A stretch of 64,000 nucleotides of DNA from UTCFX2 sp963788305 (GCA_963788305.1 CAWBGK010000001.1:1-64000), one strand, 5' to 3'; positions 20,953 through 30,000 are shown, numbered from the stretch's first letter. The notes: a model not told the origin generated them from the letters alone. Program-made: numbers and translations.

Positions 20953-20987
20953 CCGGTGACACGCACGATCGTGGTGCGTGTCACCGG
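20953..20987 (+). terminator. Long perfect hairpin after clpB
   Basis: A 14-bp perfect stem (ccggtgacacgcac paired with gtgcgtgtcaccgg) with a 7-base loop begins five bases after the clpB stop. No T-run follows, so it may be a weak terminator, an mRNA 3'-end stabiliser or a dispersed palindromic repeat. Confidence 0.5.
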
Positions 20988-21098
20988 TCTTAATAACCAG
21001 CTATCCTTGACTTTAACGATCTGCAGCAGCACCATTTCTTCAACTATAATGGTCTGGTCAGCGGATCGTTTTCAATTTTTAGCGACGGCACTGCAGTC

Positions 21099-21386
21099 AT
21101 GGAAAACCAGTACTACATCTACCTGCTCACAAATTCCGACGGCTCGCGGATTTATACCGGCATCACCAACGACCTGAAACGGCGGGTGCGCCAGCACCGT
21201 TCGGGGCAAGGGGGGCGCTATACCCGCGCCTTCCAGGTCTCCAGGCTCGTGTATTTCGAGACCTGCGAGGGCCGAGATCGGGCATTAAAACGCGAGCTGC
21301 AGATCAAGCGCAGCGGCAGGAAGAAAAAGATCGAGCTGATCGAGCAGATGAATATGGAAAGGCGAGATTTATTCGAAAACCTGTGA
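21099..21386 (+). CDS. GIY-YIG nuclease family protein (UPF0213-like)
   Basis: 95 residues, intact. The GIY-YIG core is visible as YYIYLLTNSDGSRIYTGIT, with the catalytic Arg in DLKRRVRQH and a later Glu in LVYFETCEGRDRALKREL. Short stand-alone proteins of this type are common in bacteria, and their substrate is usually unknown. The C-terminus is basic (KRSGRKKKIELIEQ). No clear ribosome site precedes the ATG. Confidence 0.85.
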   Translation: MENQYYIYLLTNSDGSRIYTGITNDLKRRVRQHRSGQGGRYTRAFQVSRLVYFETCEGRDRALKRELQIKRSGRKKKIELIEQMNMERRDLFENL

Positions 21387-21505
21387 TTTTTCAGGCCAGG
21401 TTTTATTGGCATTAACGATCTACAGGGAAGAAGACGGTTTCTGAAACTTTTCGGAATCTGCTGCATCTAATGTAGTGAGCATGCAAAGAAACTATTTTAT
21501 AGACC

Positions 21506-21530
21506 TCAGGACGCCTTTCCGGCGTCCTGA
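21506..21530 (+). terminator. Hairpin before the thioredoxin gene
   Basis: A 10-bp stem (tcaggacgcc / ggcgtcctga) with loop tttcc is followed by ttgtta. It probably terminates the GIY-YIG transcript. It ends only 17 bp before the thioredoxin ATG, so it may also affect that gene's leader. Confidence 0.5.
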
Positions 21531-21547
21531 TTGTTATGGAGCTAAAA

Positions 21548-22096
21548 ATGGAAAACAAAAACACAGACTTCTTCGAGCGACTGCGCCAGAACCCCCGCCC
21601 GGTGGTAGTAGATTTTTGGGCTTCGTGGTGCGGGCCGTGCAAAATGATCGAGCCGCAGCTGAAAAAACTGAGCAGCGAGTATGAAGGCCGGGTGGACCTC
21701 TGGAAGGTGAACGCCGACGAGCAGCCCGAGCTGCTTCGACAGCTGAAAATCTACGGGATCCCAACGCTGATCAGCTTCAAGGACGGTGCGGAGGTGTTCC
21801 GCCAGACCGGTGCAGGGGGTTATTCGGCGATGGCCGGCATTTTTGAAGGGGCTTTGAACGGCGAGCGGCCGGAGCCGGTCGCTGTCCCGCTCACGATCGT
21901 GGACCGAGTCCTGCGGATTATGATCGGCGCGGTGCTGCTGTTCCTGGTTTATTCACGGGGACTGCAGGGGATCTCCTGGCTGCTGCTCGGACTGGCCGGG
22001 CTGGCGTTCTTCAGCGCGGTCCACGACCGCTGCCCGGTCTGGCAGGCGATCAAGCCGCGCTTAAAGGCGCTGGTTGGCACGAAGCAAGACAGCTAG
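21548..22096 (+). CDS. Thioredoxin domain fused to a DUF2892-like membrane domain
   Basis: Residues 1-100 are a thioredoxin fold with the active site FWASWCGPCKMI and the cis-Pro in YGIPTLISF. Residues about 115-175 form two membrane helices (IMIGAVLLFLVYSRG, ISWLLLGLAGLAFFSAV) ending in HDRCPVW, resembling the DUF2892/YgaP-type membrane domain, which often carries a Cys-Pro pair. The thioredoxin part should face the cytosol, since there is no signal peptide. The chosen ATG (21548) has GGAG seven bases upstream; another in-frame ATG is at 21536. It may move reducing equivalents to the membrane Cys. The stop overlaps the dcd stop in CTAG. Confidence 0.85.
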   Translation: MENKNTDFFERLRQNPRPVVVDFWASWCGPCKMIEPQLKKLSSEYEGRVDLWKVNADEQPELLRQLKIYGIPTLISFKDGAEVFRQTGAGGYSAMAGIFEGALNGERPEPVAVPLTIVDRVLRIMIGAVLLFLVYSRGLQGISWLLLGLAGLAFFSAVHDRCPVWQAIKPRLKALVGTKQDS

Positions 22097-22647
22097 AGCT
22101 TCGGCAGCACGATCGTCTGCTGCTTCTGGTATTTCCCCTTCTTCTCCGCGTAGGAAATATCGCACGGCTCATCGGCTTCGAAGAAGAGCACCTGAGCGAT
22201 GCCTTCATTGGCGTAGATCCGGGCGGGCAGCGGCGTGGTGTTGGAGATTTCCAGGGTCACATAGCCTTCCCATTCTGGCTCGAAGGGCGTGACGTTGACG
22301 ATGATCCCGCAGCGGGCGTAGGTCGATTTACCGAGGCAGACGGTCAGGACGCTGCGCGGGATGCGGAAGTATTCGATCGTCCTGGCCAGGGCGAATGAAT
22401 TGGGCGGGATGACGCACACTTCGCCCTTATAATCGACCATCGACTTCGGATCGAAGTGCTTTGGGTCGACGACGGCGGAATAGACGTTGGTGAATATCAT
22501 AAACTCGTCGGCGACGCGGATGTCGTAGCCGTAGGACGAGACCCCGTAAGAGATCACGCCGTCCCGCACCTGGCTGTCGGCGAACGGCTCGATCATCCTC
22601 TGCTCGACCGCCATCTTGCGGATCCAGTGGTCAGGTTTCAATCCCAT
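22093..22647 (-). CDS. dcd: dCTP deaminase
   Basis: About 184 residues. dCTP deaminase converts dCTP to dUTP, feeding dTMP synthesis; bifunctional forms also make dUMP. Family motifs are present: SSYGYDIRV near the start, the nucleotide-binding loop CLGKSTYARCGI, and VTPFEPEWEGYVTLEI with the catalytic Glu, followed by YANEGIAQVLFF. I chose the ATG at 22647 (MGLKPDHW) because GGAGG lies six bases upstream; the in-frame extension to 22692 lacks one. The long middle insert (MIFTNVYSAVVDPKHFD) matches standard Dcd. Confidence 0.92.
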   Translation of the reverse strand: MGLKPDHWIRKMAVEQRMIEPFADSQVRDGVISYGVSSYGYDIRVADEFMIFTNVYSAVVDPKHFDPKSMVDYKGEVCVIPPNSFALARTIEYFRIPRSVLTVCLGKSTYARCGIIVNVTPFEPEWEGYVTLEISNTTPLPARIYANEGIAQVLFFEADEPCDISYAEKKGKYQKQQTIVLPKL

Positions 22648-22738
22648 TTCATGCCTCCAATAAAAGAATAAACCCAGAGACGCAAAGAACACAAAGGAAA
22701 TATAACATTAGCGTTCTTTGCATCTTCGCGTTTTTAAC

Positions 22739-23849
22739 CTATTCGGCTCTGAATGTTACCACGGTCAGCTGGCCAGGATAAATCTGCACCAGCTCCTCGC
22801 GCAGGCCGCCCATCGGAAAAGAGAGCCGGTACTGGCCGGCAGGAAGGCTCCCCAGGCCGAAGCTCTCCAGGAAAGGCGGCTGACCGACCAGCCCCTTCTC
22901 CTCGTAAGTGATCAGAGCGACCTGGAAATCACTCGGCCCGTCCGGACCACCCGGCAGGCGCTGGATCGTTATGCTCGGCATCTCCAGGTAATCCCCGTAG
23001 GAATCAAGGAAGCGGCCGGCGAGCGCGCCCATCGGCTGACCGTCGGAATCCAGCCTCGGAGCAAGCCAGAGCTCAGGATTGCGGGAGGCTTTGTAGCTGT
23101 TCTCGCCAAGGCGGACCTCAAAATGGAGGTGGCTGCCGGTGGCGATCCCGGCCATCCCGACGCTGCCGATGCGCTGCCCGGCCTGGACGGACTGCCCAAC
23201 CTGCACAGCGATTTCGGAGAGGTGCCCATACAGGCTGTAGATCGGGCCGGTCATTTCGGGAAATGCTTGCTGAACGCTCGCGGGCAGCGGGTGCTCGATC
23301 ACGACCAGGTTTCCGTAGAAATTTGAGTATGGACCATAGAAGGTGATCGGCCATTCTCCGTGGGCGGAGGTGGGATCGAGATCCGTACCGGCGACAACGA
23401 CGACGCCATCCCCGGCGGCCTGGACAGGGGTCCCGAAGCGGTTCAAGAACTCAACCCCATGGTGCGGGTCGCGCATCCCGGACTGCGTGCTGCCGAAGCG
23501 GTAGGTCTGGTCAACGACGTCATTATCCGGCGGGGAGATCGGATTCTGCAGGAAGAGCGAGCCTGGAACTACGCACAGGTCCCCCAGGCAAGGCGCGGCT
23601 GCAGGCGCGGTTGGGGTTGGCGAGGGGGCTGCAGGCGAGGGTTGGATGGTTGGAACGGGTGAGCTGGGGAGCTGAATTTCCTGCGGCTGCGATGTTTTAA
23701 TGGATGGGACGACCGGGCTCATAAGTGTGATCGGAGTAGGCTGCTGGGCCGCCGCAGGCGAGCAGGCAGCTCAGCAAAACGAAAGCTCCGGCGGCCAGCA
23801 GAAGGATCAGCGCATGCGGACGCCGCAAGAATTGGTATTCCGACTTCAT
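22739..23849 (-). CDS. M23 (LytM-like) peptidase lipoprotein, frameshifted
   Basis: The start at 23849 gives a lipoprotein signal (LILLLAAGAFVLLSCLLAC). A break near 23735 leads to the main frame: a Pro/Ser/Thr linker, then an M23 fold with DPHHGVEFLNRFGTPV, YGHLSEIAVQVGQSV and GSHLHFEVR. In canonical members the first motif is HxxxD; here the acid is Glu (HHGVE), so the metal site may be altered. The second His pair (HLH) is kept. Members cut peptidoglycan cross-links or act as non-catalytic activators. Its ATG overlaps the FTCD stop (ATGA), implying coupled translation. Restored length is about 370 residues. Confidence 0.82.
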
Positions 23850-25384
23850 GGCAGAGAGATGCCCCCCCGCTCGGCCATCACCTGACGCACCAGCGCTTCT
23901 ACTTCGTCTGCCTGCGCTTCCAGCTCGCGAACTGCCGCGAGGAGCGCGGCGCCATCCGAAGGATTACTCAGGCTGGCGACGTTGATGCGGACGTTGTAGC
24001 CAGCGCCGGTCAGGGAGGCGCGGCCGAGGGCAACCCCAGTGGCCCCGTCGCTGATCGCGTTCACGTTGCCGACTTCGACCGTCCGGGCGGCGAGCTGCAT
24101 CACGCGCAGCGCCATTCTCGCGGTTTCCAAAGGCACCTCCGCGGCGACGAGCGTGGCGAGGTCGATCGCTTTCTGGCGGATTTCGGCCTCCTCGTCGGTA
24201 TCGCGGGGGAGCTTGAAGGTCTCCATCACCGCCTTGAACGCATCGGCGTCATTTTGGATCGCGTCTTTCAGCTCCTGACGAAGTTTTTCGGCTTCAGCGA
24301 GCAGGGCATACATCTCGGTTTCGACGGCCAGGTATTTCTTTTTGCCGAGCGTCAGGCGGGCGACCATCGCTGCCAGCGCTGCGCCTGCGGCGCCGGCATA
24401 GGCGGCGGCCGAGCCACCACCGGGGGCGGGTGTGCCGTCAGCCAGGGCGTCCAGAAAATCTTCTGATGCTGAAGCGCTTGATTCGGCTTGCGATGCAGCC
24501 AGCCGATATTCTAAGATCTGTTCGGGTTCAAACTGGTCCAGCTGCAGGTGCCAGCGGGCAGCATCGACCAGCGCCTCTTGCGGCACCAGCCCGACCAGCT
24601 CGCTGTGGTGGACGCCCACGCCATAGCGGGCAGCCTCGCGGCGGATCAGCTCGACGACCCGGGCAATGGGCGTGCCGCGGTAGTTGGTCAGGTTCATCGA
24701 AACCTGGGCGCGACCCTCGACCAGCAGCCCCAGGGCTTTCACATAGCGCAGCCCACCGGATGAGTTGCGGACGGCTCTGGCGATCTTCTTGGCGATGCTT
24801 ACGTCGGCTGTGGTCAGATAGACGTTGAAGGCGACCAGGGGCTGGCGCGCGCCGATCACGGTTGCGCCAGCCGGGCCGACCTTTTTCGGGCCGAAGTCCG
24901 GGTCGCGTTCGGGGTTGACTCCAATTTCGTCTTTCAGGGCTTCATACTGGCCGCGGCGGATGTTCTCCAGGTTTTTTCGCTCCGGGCGGGAGGCGGCCTC
25001 TTCGTAAAGGTAAACCGGGATGCCGAGCTCGAGGCCGACCCGCTCGCCAAGCCGGCGAGCCATCAGGACACATTCCGGCATGCTGATGTCCCGGATCGGG
25101 ACGAATGGGACGACGTCTGCTGCGCCGATCCGGGGGTGCTCGCCGGTGTGCTGGTCAAGGTCGATTCTTTCTGCGGCTTTGGCGATCGCACGAAAGGCGG
25201 CTTCTTCAAGCGGCTCTGGCGGTCCGACGAAAGTCAGCACGGTCCGGTTGTGGTCTGGGTCAGAATGACGGTCCAACAGGTGGATCTCGTCAACCGAGAG
25301 GATCGCCTGGACGATCTCTTCCACCACTTCGGGGCGGCGGGCTTCAGAAAAATTGGCAATACACTCGACAATCGCTTTTGACAT
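23846..25384 (-). CDS. Bifunctional glutamate formiminotransferase / formiminotetrahydrofolate cyclodeaminase
   Basis: 512 residues, intact. Residues 1-300 are the formiminotransferase (VECIANFSEARR, HSDPDHNRTVLTF, GEHPRIGAADVVPFVP). Residues about 310-512 are the cyclodeaminase (DFLDALADGTPAPGGGSAAA, VEVGNVNAISDGATGVAL). The pair moves the formimino group from formiminoglutamate to tetrahydrofolate and then releases ammonia to give methenyl-THF, linking histidine breakdown to one-carbon metabolism. No other hut gene is in the window. The single-polypeptide form resembles the animal-type enzyme and is also found in bacteria. It overlaps the M23 gene by four bases. Confidence 0.92.
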   Translation of the reverse strand: MSKAIVECIANFSEARRPEVVEEIVQAILSVDEIHLLDRHSDPDHNRTVLTFVGPPEPLEEAAFRAIAKAAERIDLDQHTGEHPRIGAADVVPFVPIRDISMPECVLMARRLGERVGLELGIPVYLYEEAASRPERKNLENIRRGQYEALKDEIGVNPERDPDFGPKKVGPAGATVIGARQPLVAFNVYLTTADVSIAKKIARAVRNSSGGLRYVKALGLLVEGRAQVSMNLTNYRGTPIARVVELIRREAARYGVGVHHSELVGLVPQEALVDAARWHLQLDQFEPEQILEYRLAASQAESSASASEDFLDALADGTPAPGGGSAAAYAGAAGAALAAMVARLTLGKKKYLAVETEMYALLAEAEKLRQELKDAIQNDADAFKAVMETFKLPRDTDEEAEIRQKAIDLATLVAAEVPLETARMALRVMQLAARTVEVGNVNAISDGATGVALGRASLTGAGYNVRINVASLSNPSDGAALLAAVRELEAQADEVEALVRQVMAERGGISLP

Positions 25385-25569
25385 GCGGCTCCCTCAAATC
25401 AGTTCAGGTCAAACGCCTATTATACTCACAATCCCCATCACCCAACGCCCAGGTGGAACGCAAACAACACCATAGTTGATGGCTCAAAAAACGGCTGCCA
25501 GCTTTTTATTCTTTTGGAAGCCAGTGCCATCTTTGCGGGTTTGATCCGTTGAGATTGACGGCTGAAAAT

Positions 25570-26553
25570 TCAGCTGTGACTGAGCGAGCGGAGCTTCTCA
25601 AAAAGCTCCTTCTCCTGCTTGCTCAAGTTCTTGGGCAGCTGGACCTGGATGACGGCAAAAAGGTTCCCGCGAGACTTGGGATTTTTGATTTGAGGCATGC
25701 CCAGGTCTCGCAGCCGAAAGAGACGGCCGTTTGCAGTTTCGGGGGGGATGGTCAGCTCAACGGGGCGATCCAGGGTTGGTACGCTCACCTTACCGCCCAA
25801 TACAGCTGTATACAGATCGACTGGGACGCTTACTTTCAGATCGTCACCCTCGCGCGTGAAAATCGGGTGAGGCTGGACCTCGATCTTGAGATAGAGATCC
25901 CCGGCCTCTCCGCCGGCTGTGCCCATCTGACCCTGTCCGCTCAGGCGGATCTTTGAACCAGATTTTACACCGGGTGGGATCTTTGCTTCGATCTTCCTGC
26001 CGCCCTCCCACTGAAGGCTGAGCGTCGTGCCCCGAAAAGCATCCTCCAGTGAAATCTGGACGGGCTGTTCGGCGTCGCGGCCCTGCTGTGAGCGCTGTCG
26101 GCTTGCAGCCGCCCGACCGCCGGATGCACCTGCCCCGCCAGAGCGGCCGCCGCGGTTTCCAAACAGCATTTCGAAGAAATCCGAGAAGCCGCCAAGCCCC
26201 CCCATGCTCCCGCCGAACATCTGCTCAAACTCTTCTGGAGTGACTGTGTGGGTGTAGGTCTGGCTTCCAGGACGGGCGGTCCACTGACCCCAATCGAAGT
26301 CCTCCGGCCGCCCACCGCTGCGCTCATACTGCTGCCAGGAGTTACCGAAACGATCGTATTTCTCCCGCTTGGAATCGTCCGACAGCACTTCATTAGCCTC
26401 ATTAATATCTTTGAACTTTTCTTCGGAGGCCTTGTTGCCGGGGTTCATATCCGGATGGTACTGCCGGGCAAGCTTGCGGTAGGCTTTTTTTATATCTTCC
26501 TTGCTGGCCGTTTTACTCACACCCAGGGTTTGATAATAATCCTTGTAATTCAT
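25570..26553 (-). CDS. CbpA-type DnaJ co-chaperone
   Basis: About 327 residues. The J domain is at residues 1-70, with the essential HPD in RQYHPDMNPGN. A Gly/Phe-rich linker (GGSMGGLGGFSDFFEMLFG) follows, then two C-terminal substrate-binding domains (SLEDAFRGTTLSL, KIPPGVKSGSKIRL, VPTLDRPVELTIP). No CxxCxGxG zinc-finger repeats are present, so it is a class B protein like CbpA rather than DnaJ proper. It stimulates DnaK ATPase. I chose the ATG at 26553 (MNYKDYY) over the in-frame ATG at 26586 because the J domain begins there and GGAG lies upstream. It is divergent from the two Hsp20 genes. Confidence 0.9.
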   Translation of the reverse strand: MNYKDYYQTLGVSKTASKEDIKKAYRKLARQYHPDMNPGNKASEEKFKDINEANEVLSDDSKREKYDRFGNSWQQYERSGGRPEDFDWGQWTARPGSQTYTHTVTPEEFEQMFGGSMGGLGGFSDFFEMLFGNRGGRSGGAGASGGRAAASRQRSQQGRDAEQPVQISLEDAFRGTTLSLQWEGGRKIEAKIPPGVKSGSKIRLSGQGQMGTAGGEAGDLYLKIEVQPHPIFTREGDDLKVSVPVDLYTAVLGGKVSVPTLDRPVELTIPPETANGRLFRLRDLGMPQIKNPKSRGNLFAVIQVQLPKNLSKQEKELFEKLRSLSHS

Positions 26554-26743
26554 CCCATTCTCCAGCGGCTGCGAGCTCGATCGCACTCCACCATCCTATT
26601 TTACGTTATTTATTGATCCATGCCTCGTCTGAAAGCAAATATTTATAAAGCTCATATATTTTTCCTGCGATGTTCTAACACTGCCTGGATATAGTATGTC
26701 TAGATAAACCATGAAATTCGTGAAGTGACGGAGGTTTTGAAAA

Positions 26744-27181
26744 ATGTATCGACGATATAGTATCCCCACATCCTGGCGTGAAATGGACCGCCTGCAGCGA
26801 GAGATGAACCGCCTTTTTGAAGAAAATAATCCCACCCGGATGCGGCGCGCCCCCAGCTTCCCGGCGATGAACGTCTGGACAAGCGATGAAGGTCTGGTCG
26901 TCACGGCCGAAGTACCCGGCGTGGACCCGGAAGACATGGACATCAGCGTGGTTGGCGAAACGCTGACCCTCACCGGCGTGCGTAAGCCCGAAGAGCTGAA
27001 AGAAGGCGCCCGCTACCACCGCCAGGAACGCGGCAACGGCAATTTCACCCGCTCGGTCCAGCTGCCATTTCCTGTGAATGTCGGGAAAGTGGACGCGACT
27101 TTCAGAGACGGCGTGCTGAATATCTCCCTGCCGCGCGCCGAGGAAGACAAACCGCGCAAGATCACAGTCAAGAGCCTGTAA
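26744..27181 (+). CDS. Hsp20/alpha-crystallin small heat-shock protein
   Basis: 145 residues, intact. The alpha-crystallin domain runs from about residue 45 to the end, with EVPGVDPEDMDISVVGETL and FRDGVLNISLPRA. The usual C-terminal I-x-I type anchor is replaced by KITVKSL. The N-terminus is Arg/Glu-rich (TSWREMDRLQREMNRLF). GGAGG precedes the ATG. Small Hsps hold unfolded proteins for ClpB/DnaK refolding. It is followed 45 bp later by a second Hsp20, probably one transcript. Confidence 0.92.
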   Translation: MYRRYSIPTSWREMDRLQREMNRLFEENNPTRMRRAPSFPAMNVWTSDEGLVVTAEVPGVDPEDMDISVVGETLTLTGVRKPEELKEGARYHRQERGNGNFTRSVQLPFPVNVGKVDATFRDGVLNISLPRAEEDKPRKITVKSL

Positions 27182-27226
27182 ACAGGATCAGGATTTTAAT
27201 AGTAGAAAAGATGCGGAGGAATCAAA

Positions 27227-27634
27227 ATGGCTAATTCACAAGCAATGCAGGTGGAAAAAGAAGAGCTCACCACGACCGAGAATACCGAACCGACCCGCGA
27301 TGTCTGCTGCTTCATCCCGCGGGCTGACATTTACGAAGTGGACGACCAGATTGTGATCGTCGCCGATCTGCCAGGCGCAAACGAGGAAGCAATCAATGTA
27401 ACGCTCGAAAAGAACGTCCTGACGATCAACGCCCTGGTAGACGCAGATCTCCCAGCCGGATATGCCCTGGCCTTCTCTGAATATGAAGTGGGCGATTACC
27501 AGCGCAGCTTCCGGCTTTCGAACGAGATTGACCGGGACAAGATTGAAGCGGTCGTGAAGGACGGCGTGCTGCGGCTGTACCTGCCGAAGTCCGGCGAATC
27601 CCGGGCGCGCAAGATCAACGTAAAAGCTGGTTGA
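27227..27634 (+). CDS. Second Hsp20/alpha-crystallin family protein
   Basis: 135 residues, intact, divergent from the first copy. Domain landmarks are VDDQIVIVADLPGANEEAINVTL and VVKDGVLRLYLPKSG, ending ARKINVKAG. The N-terminal arm is different (acidic and Thr-rich, with a CC pair in TRDVCCFIPRADIY). Two unequal Hsp20 subunits in tandem may form mixed oligomers; that is inference. AGGA precedes the start. Confidence 0.9.
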   Translation: MANSQAMQVEKEELTTTENTEPTRDVCCFIPRADIYEVDDQIVIVADLPGANEEAINVTLEKNVLTINALVDADLPAGYALAFSEYEVGDYQRSFRLSNEIDRDKIEAVVKDGVLRLYLPKSGESRARKINVKAG

Positions 27635-27664
27635 TCCAGTCTTCTCAATAGAAAACATTAATCA

Positions 27665-27703
27665 AAAAACCTCCTGTGGTGTTTATTCCGCCGGGAGGTT
27701 TTT
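27665..27703. terminator. Bidirectional terminator between hsp20 and the EamA gene
   Basis: A 10-bp stem (aaaaacctcc / ggaggttttt) encloses a 19-base loop. T-runs follow on both strands (tttttcttattt on plus; tttttt on minus). It sits between two convergent genes, 30 bp after the second hsp20 stop. Confidence 0.75.
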
Positions 27704-27708
27704 CTTAT

Positions 27709-28584
27709 TTATTTTCCCGGGTTCAGTGAAATCAACGCCAATCCACTGGCCAGCAAAATGACCCCTGCCCACCCAACCGGCGCCAGCTGTTCGCCGAGCA
27801 CAAACACACCCAGCAGGCCGGCGGTGAGCGGCTCAGCAAGCGTGAGGGTCACTGCTGTTGAGGCGGAGATCGATTTTAATCCTCTTCCAAAGAAAACATA
27901 AGCCAGTGCAGTCGCCGCCAGCCCGAGGTGGAGCGCAACTGCAAGCCCGCCCGGCTGACCGAGCCAGCTCAGGTCAACCAGCATCAGGATTGGTGCGAGC
28001 ATGGCTGCCCCCAGGCAGAAGACGACCGCCATCACTGCGTCTGGCGGTCGACCCTCCAACAGCTTCTTGCTGAAAAGCGTAAAGACCGCGTAGCATGCGC
28101 CTGCGCTGACTGCCAGCAGGATTCCCCAGGCATGAAAAACAGCCCCGCTGGAGGAGAACGCCAGCAGCGTACAGCCGAGGATCGCCAGGCCGGTCGCACC
28201 AGCCCAGCGCCGACCAGGTCTCACTCCCTCCACCAGCCAATCCAGCGCCCCCGCCACGACTGGAGCGCTGCCGATCCCTACGAGCGTTCCAGCAGCGACC
28301 CCGGTTGCCGCTACTCCGGAAAAAAAGCATACCTGATAACCGGCGATGCACACCGCCGCAGCGATGAGGGTGCGGATCGGCCAGGGGCGGCCTGCTCTCA
28401 GCGTGCCGCGCAGCACGGCAATTGCCAGCAGGGCAATCCCCCCAAGCGCCAGGCGCATCGATCCTACCGTGACGGGGGCGGCATCAGCCGGGGCGAGAGC
28501 CTGGGCGGTGCCGGTGGTTCCCCAGAGCACTGCGGCAGCAAGGACAAGCCATTCTCCGCGCAGTTGTGGTATCGTTGGTTTCAT
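27709..28584 (-). CDS. EamA/DMT-family transporter
   Basis: About 291 residues with ten predicted membrane helices arranged as two EamA repeats. The first repeat opens WLVLAAAVLWGTTGTAQAL; the second opens HAWGILLAVSAGACYAVFTLFSKK and ends AEPLTAGLLGVFVLGEQLAPVGWAGVILLASGLAL, the classic family ending. Members export amino acids or other metabolites; the substrate is unknown. In-frame starts at 28644 and 28626 would add a polar N-terminus that is unusual for the family, so I prefer 28584. It is divergent from the UbiD gene, with about 100 bp between starts. Confidence 0.85.
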   Translation of the reverse strand: MKPTIPQLRGEWLVLAAAVLWGTTGTAQALAPADAAPVTVGSMRLALGGIALLAIAVLRGTLRAGRPWPIRTLIAAAVCIAGYQVCFFSGVAATGVAAGTLVGIGSAPVVAGALDWLVEGVRPGRRWAGATGLAILGCTLLAFSSSGAVFHAWGILLAVSAGACYAVFTLFSKKLLEGRPPDAVMAVVFCLGAAMLAPILMLVDLSWLGQPGGLAVALHLGLAATALAYVFFGRGLKSISASTAVTLTLAEPLTAGLLGVFVLGEQLAPVGWAGVILLASGLALISLNPGK

Positions 28585-28686
28585 AGGCGAGGGCTCGATA
28601 TCGGGAATTTCTCGAGTATACTTCATCCCGTTCAAATCTGGCATCCCGCGAATGGACCGTATTCAATCGAATGGAGAACAGCTTCC

Positions 28687-30000
28687 ATGTCCTTTCGAGA
28701 CTACCTCTCAAAACTAGATGAGCGCGGCGACCTTATCAGGGTCCACGCTGCGATCTCGAAGGACTTTGAGATCGCAGCGCTGCTCAAACAGCTTGAACCG
28801 AAGCCTGTGCTATTCGAGCAGGTGACAGAGTTGCCTTTTCGGGTTACAGGAAACCTATTCTGCGGTAAATCCGCCTTTGCCGATAGCTTCGATATCCCGG
28901 TTTCGCAGATCATCCCTTATATGACCGGCGCGATCGAAAATCACTCGCCCGGCAGGATCGTTGAACAAGCCCCCTGCCAGGAGGTCATCTCGACTGAGCT
29001 CGACCTGGATGATCTGCCCATCCTGCGCCACTGCGCCCTGGATGGGGGAAATTATATTTCTTCCGGGGTCGTGATTGCGAGGCACCCGATTTACGGTCAG
29101 AACGCTGATTTCCACCGCGGAATGCAGTTCTCGGGTCGGGAGCTGGCGCTGCGGATCGTGCGCTCGCGCCATTTTGACCACTTCCTGCGCGATCTGAAGT
29201 CGCTTGATGTTGCAATCTGCGTTGGAAACTCGCTCAACGTGCTGGCTGCAGCGGCTACCTCGGTCGAGCTCGGGGTCGATGAGCTGGAGATCGCGAATGC
29301 CCTCGAGCCGCTTGAGCTTGTCCGCGCCTGGAGCGTAGACCTGCTCGTCCCGGCGGAGGCGGAATTCGTCCTGGAAGGGACCGTCTATCTGGACCGCCTG
29401 CACGCCGAAGGTCCTTTTGTGGACCTGACCGAGACCTACGACATCGTCCGCCAGGAGCCGGTCTTTGAGCTCAAGGCGATCACGCACCGAAAGGATGCGA
29501 TCTGGCAGGCGCTGCTGCCGGGGGCGCTGGAGCACAAGCTTTTGATGGGGATGCCGCGTGAGCCCACGATTTTCCGCAAGGTGAATGAGGTCGTCCGCTG
29601 CCTGGATGTCAATATCAGCCCGGGCGGCTGCTCGTGGCTGCACGCGATCGTTCAGATCGAGAAGCGAACCGAGGAAGACGGAAAGAAAGCGATCCTGGCA
29701 GCCTTTGCCGGGCACCGCTCCTGCAAGCACGTCTATGTAGTCGACCCGGATATTGACATTTATGATCCGCTTGCGGTCGAATGGGCGCTGGCGACGCGCT
29801 TCCAGGGCGACCGAGGGCTGGTCGTGCTGGAGAAGTCGCCGGGCTCCAGCCTGGATCCAAGCGCCGAACCGGGAGATCACCGCACCACCCGGGTCGGCTT
29901 TGACCTGACCATGCCGCTGGATGTGAAGGGCAAGGATTTCAAGAAAGCTCCGTTTCCACAGGTGGAGCTCGGGCGTTTTCTGGGCGAAGGAAAGGGATGA
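28687..30000 (+). CDS. UbiD-family decarboxylase (candidate anhydromevalonate phosphate decarboxylase)
   Basis: 437 residues, intact. UbiD enzymes use prenylated FMN to decarboxylate alpha,beta-unsaturated acids. Family features are MSFRDYLSKLDERGDL at the start, VTGNLFCGK, LDLDDLPILRHCALDGGNYIS, the cofactor-region motif ADFHRGMQF, and ASRHF-like and VELGVDELEIA stretches. At 437 residues it is shorter than E. coli UbiD (497). The neighbours decide the likely role: the next gene overlaps it and encodes an aconitase-X large subunit, and the one after that the small subunit. In the archaeal modified mevalonate pathway, phosphomevalonate dehydratase is this AcnX pair and the next enzyme is a UbiD homologue. 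No UbiX (cofactor synthase) is in the window. A frame extension upstream to 27928 is antisense to the transporter and not real. Confidence 0.85.
   Translation: MSFRDYLSKLDERGDLIRVHAAISKDFEIAALLKQLEPKPVLFEQVTELPFRVTGNLFCGKSAFADSFDIPVSQIIPYMTGAIENHSPGRIVEQAPCQEVISTELDLDDLPILRHCALDGGNYISSGVVIARHPIYGQNADFHRGMQFSGRELALRIVRSRHFDHFLRDLKSLDVAICVGNSLNVLAAAATSVELGVDELEIANALEPLELVRAWSVDLLVPAEAEFVLEGTVYLDRLHAEGPFVDLTETYDIVRQEPVFELKAITHRKDAIWQALLPGALEHKLLMGMPREPTIFRKVNEVVRCLDVNISPGGCSWLHAIVQIEKRTEEDGKKAILAAFAGHRSCKHVYVVDPDIDIYDPLAVEWALATRFQGDRGLVVLEKSPGSSLDPSAEPGDHRTTRVGFDLTMPLDVKGKDFKKAPFPQVELGRFLGEGKG

Noticed and set aside
19158..21035. 625-residue open frame antisense to clpB
   Set aside because: It has no recognisable domain and mirrors the GC-rich codon pattern of clpB, which is intact on the plus strand.
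27928..28686. N-terminal extension of the UbiD frame by about 250 residues
   Set aside because: The extension is antisense to the EamA transporter and low in hydrophobic residues; UbiD homology starts at 28687.
28855..29880. 341-residue frame antisense to the UbiD gene
   Set aside because: No domain is recognisable, and it follows the codon structure of ubiD.
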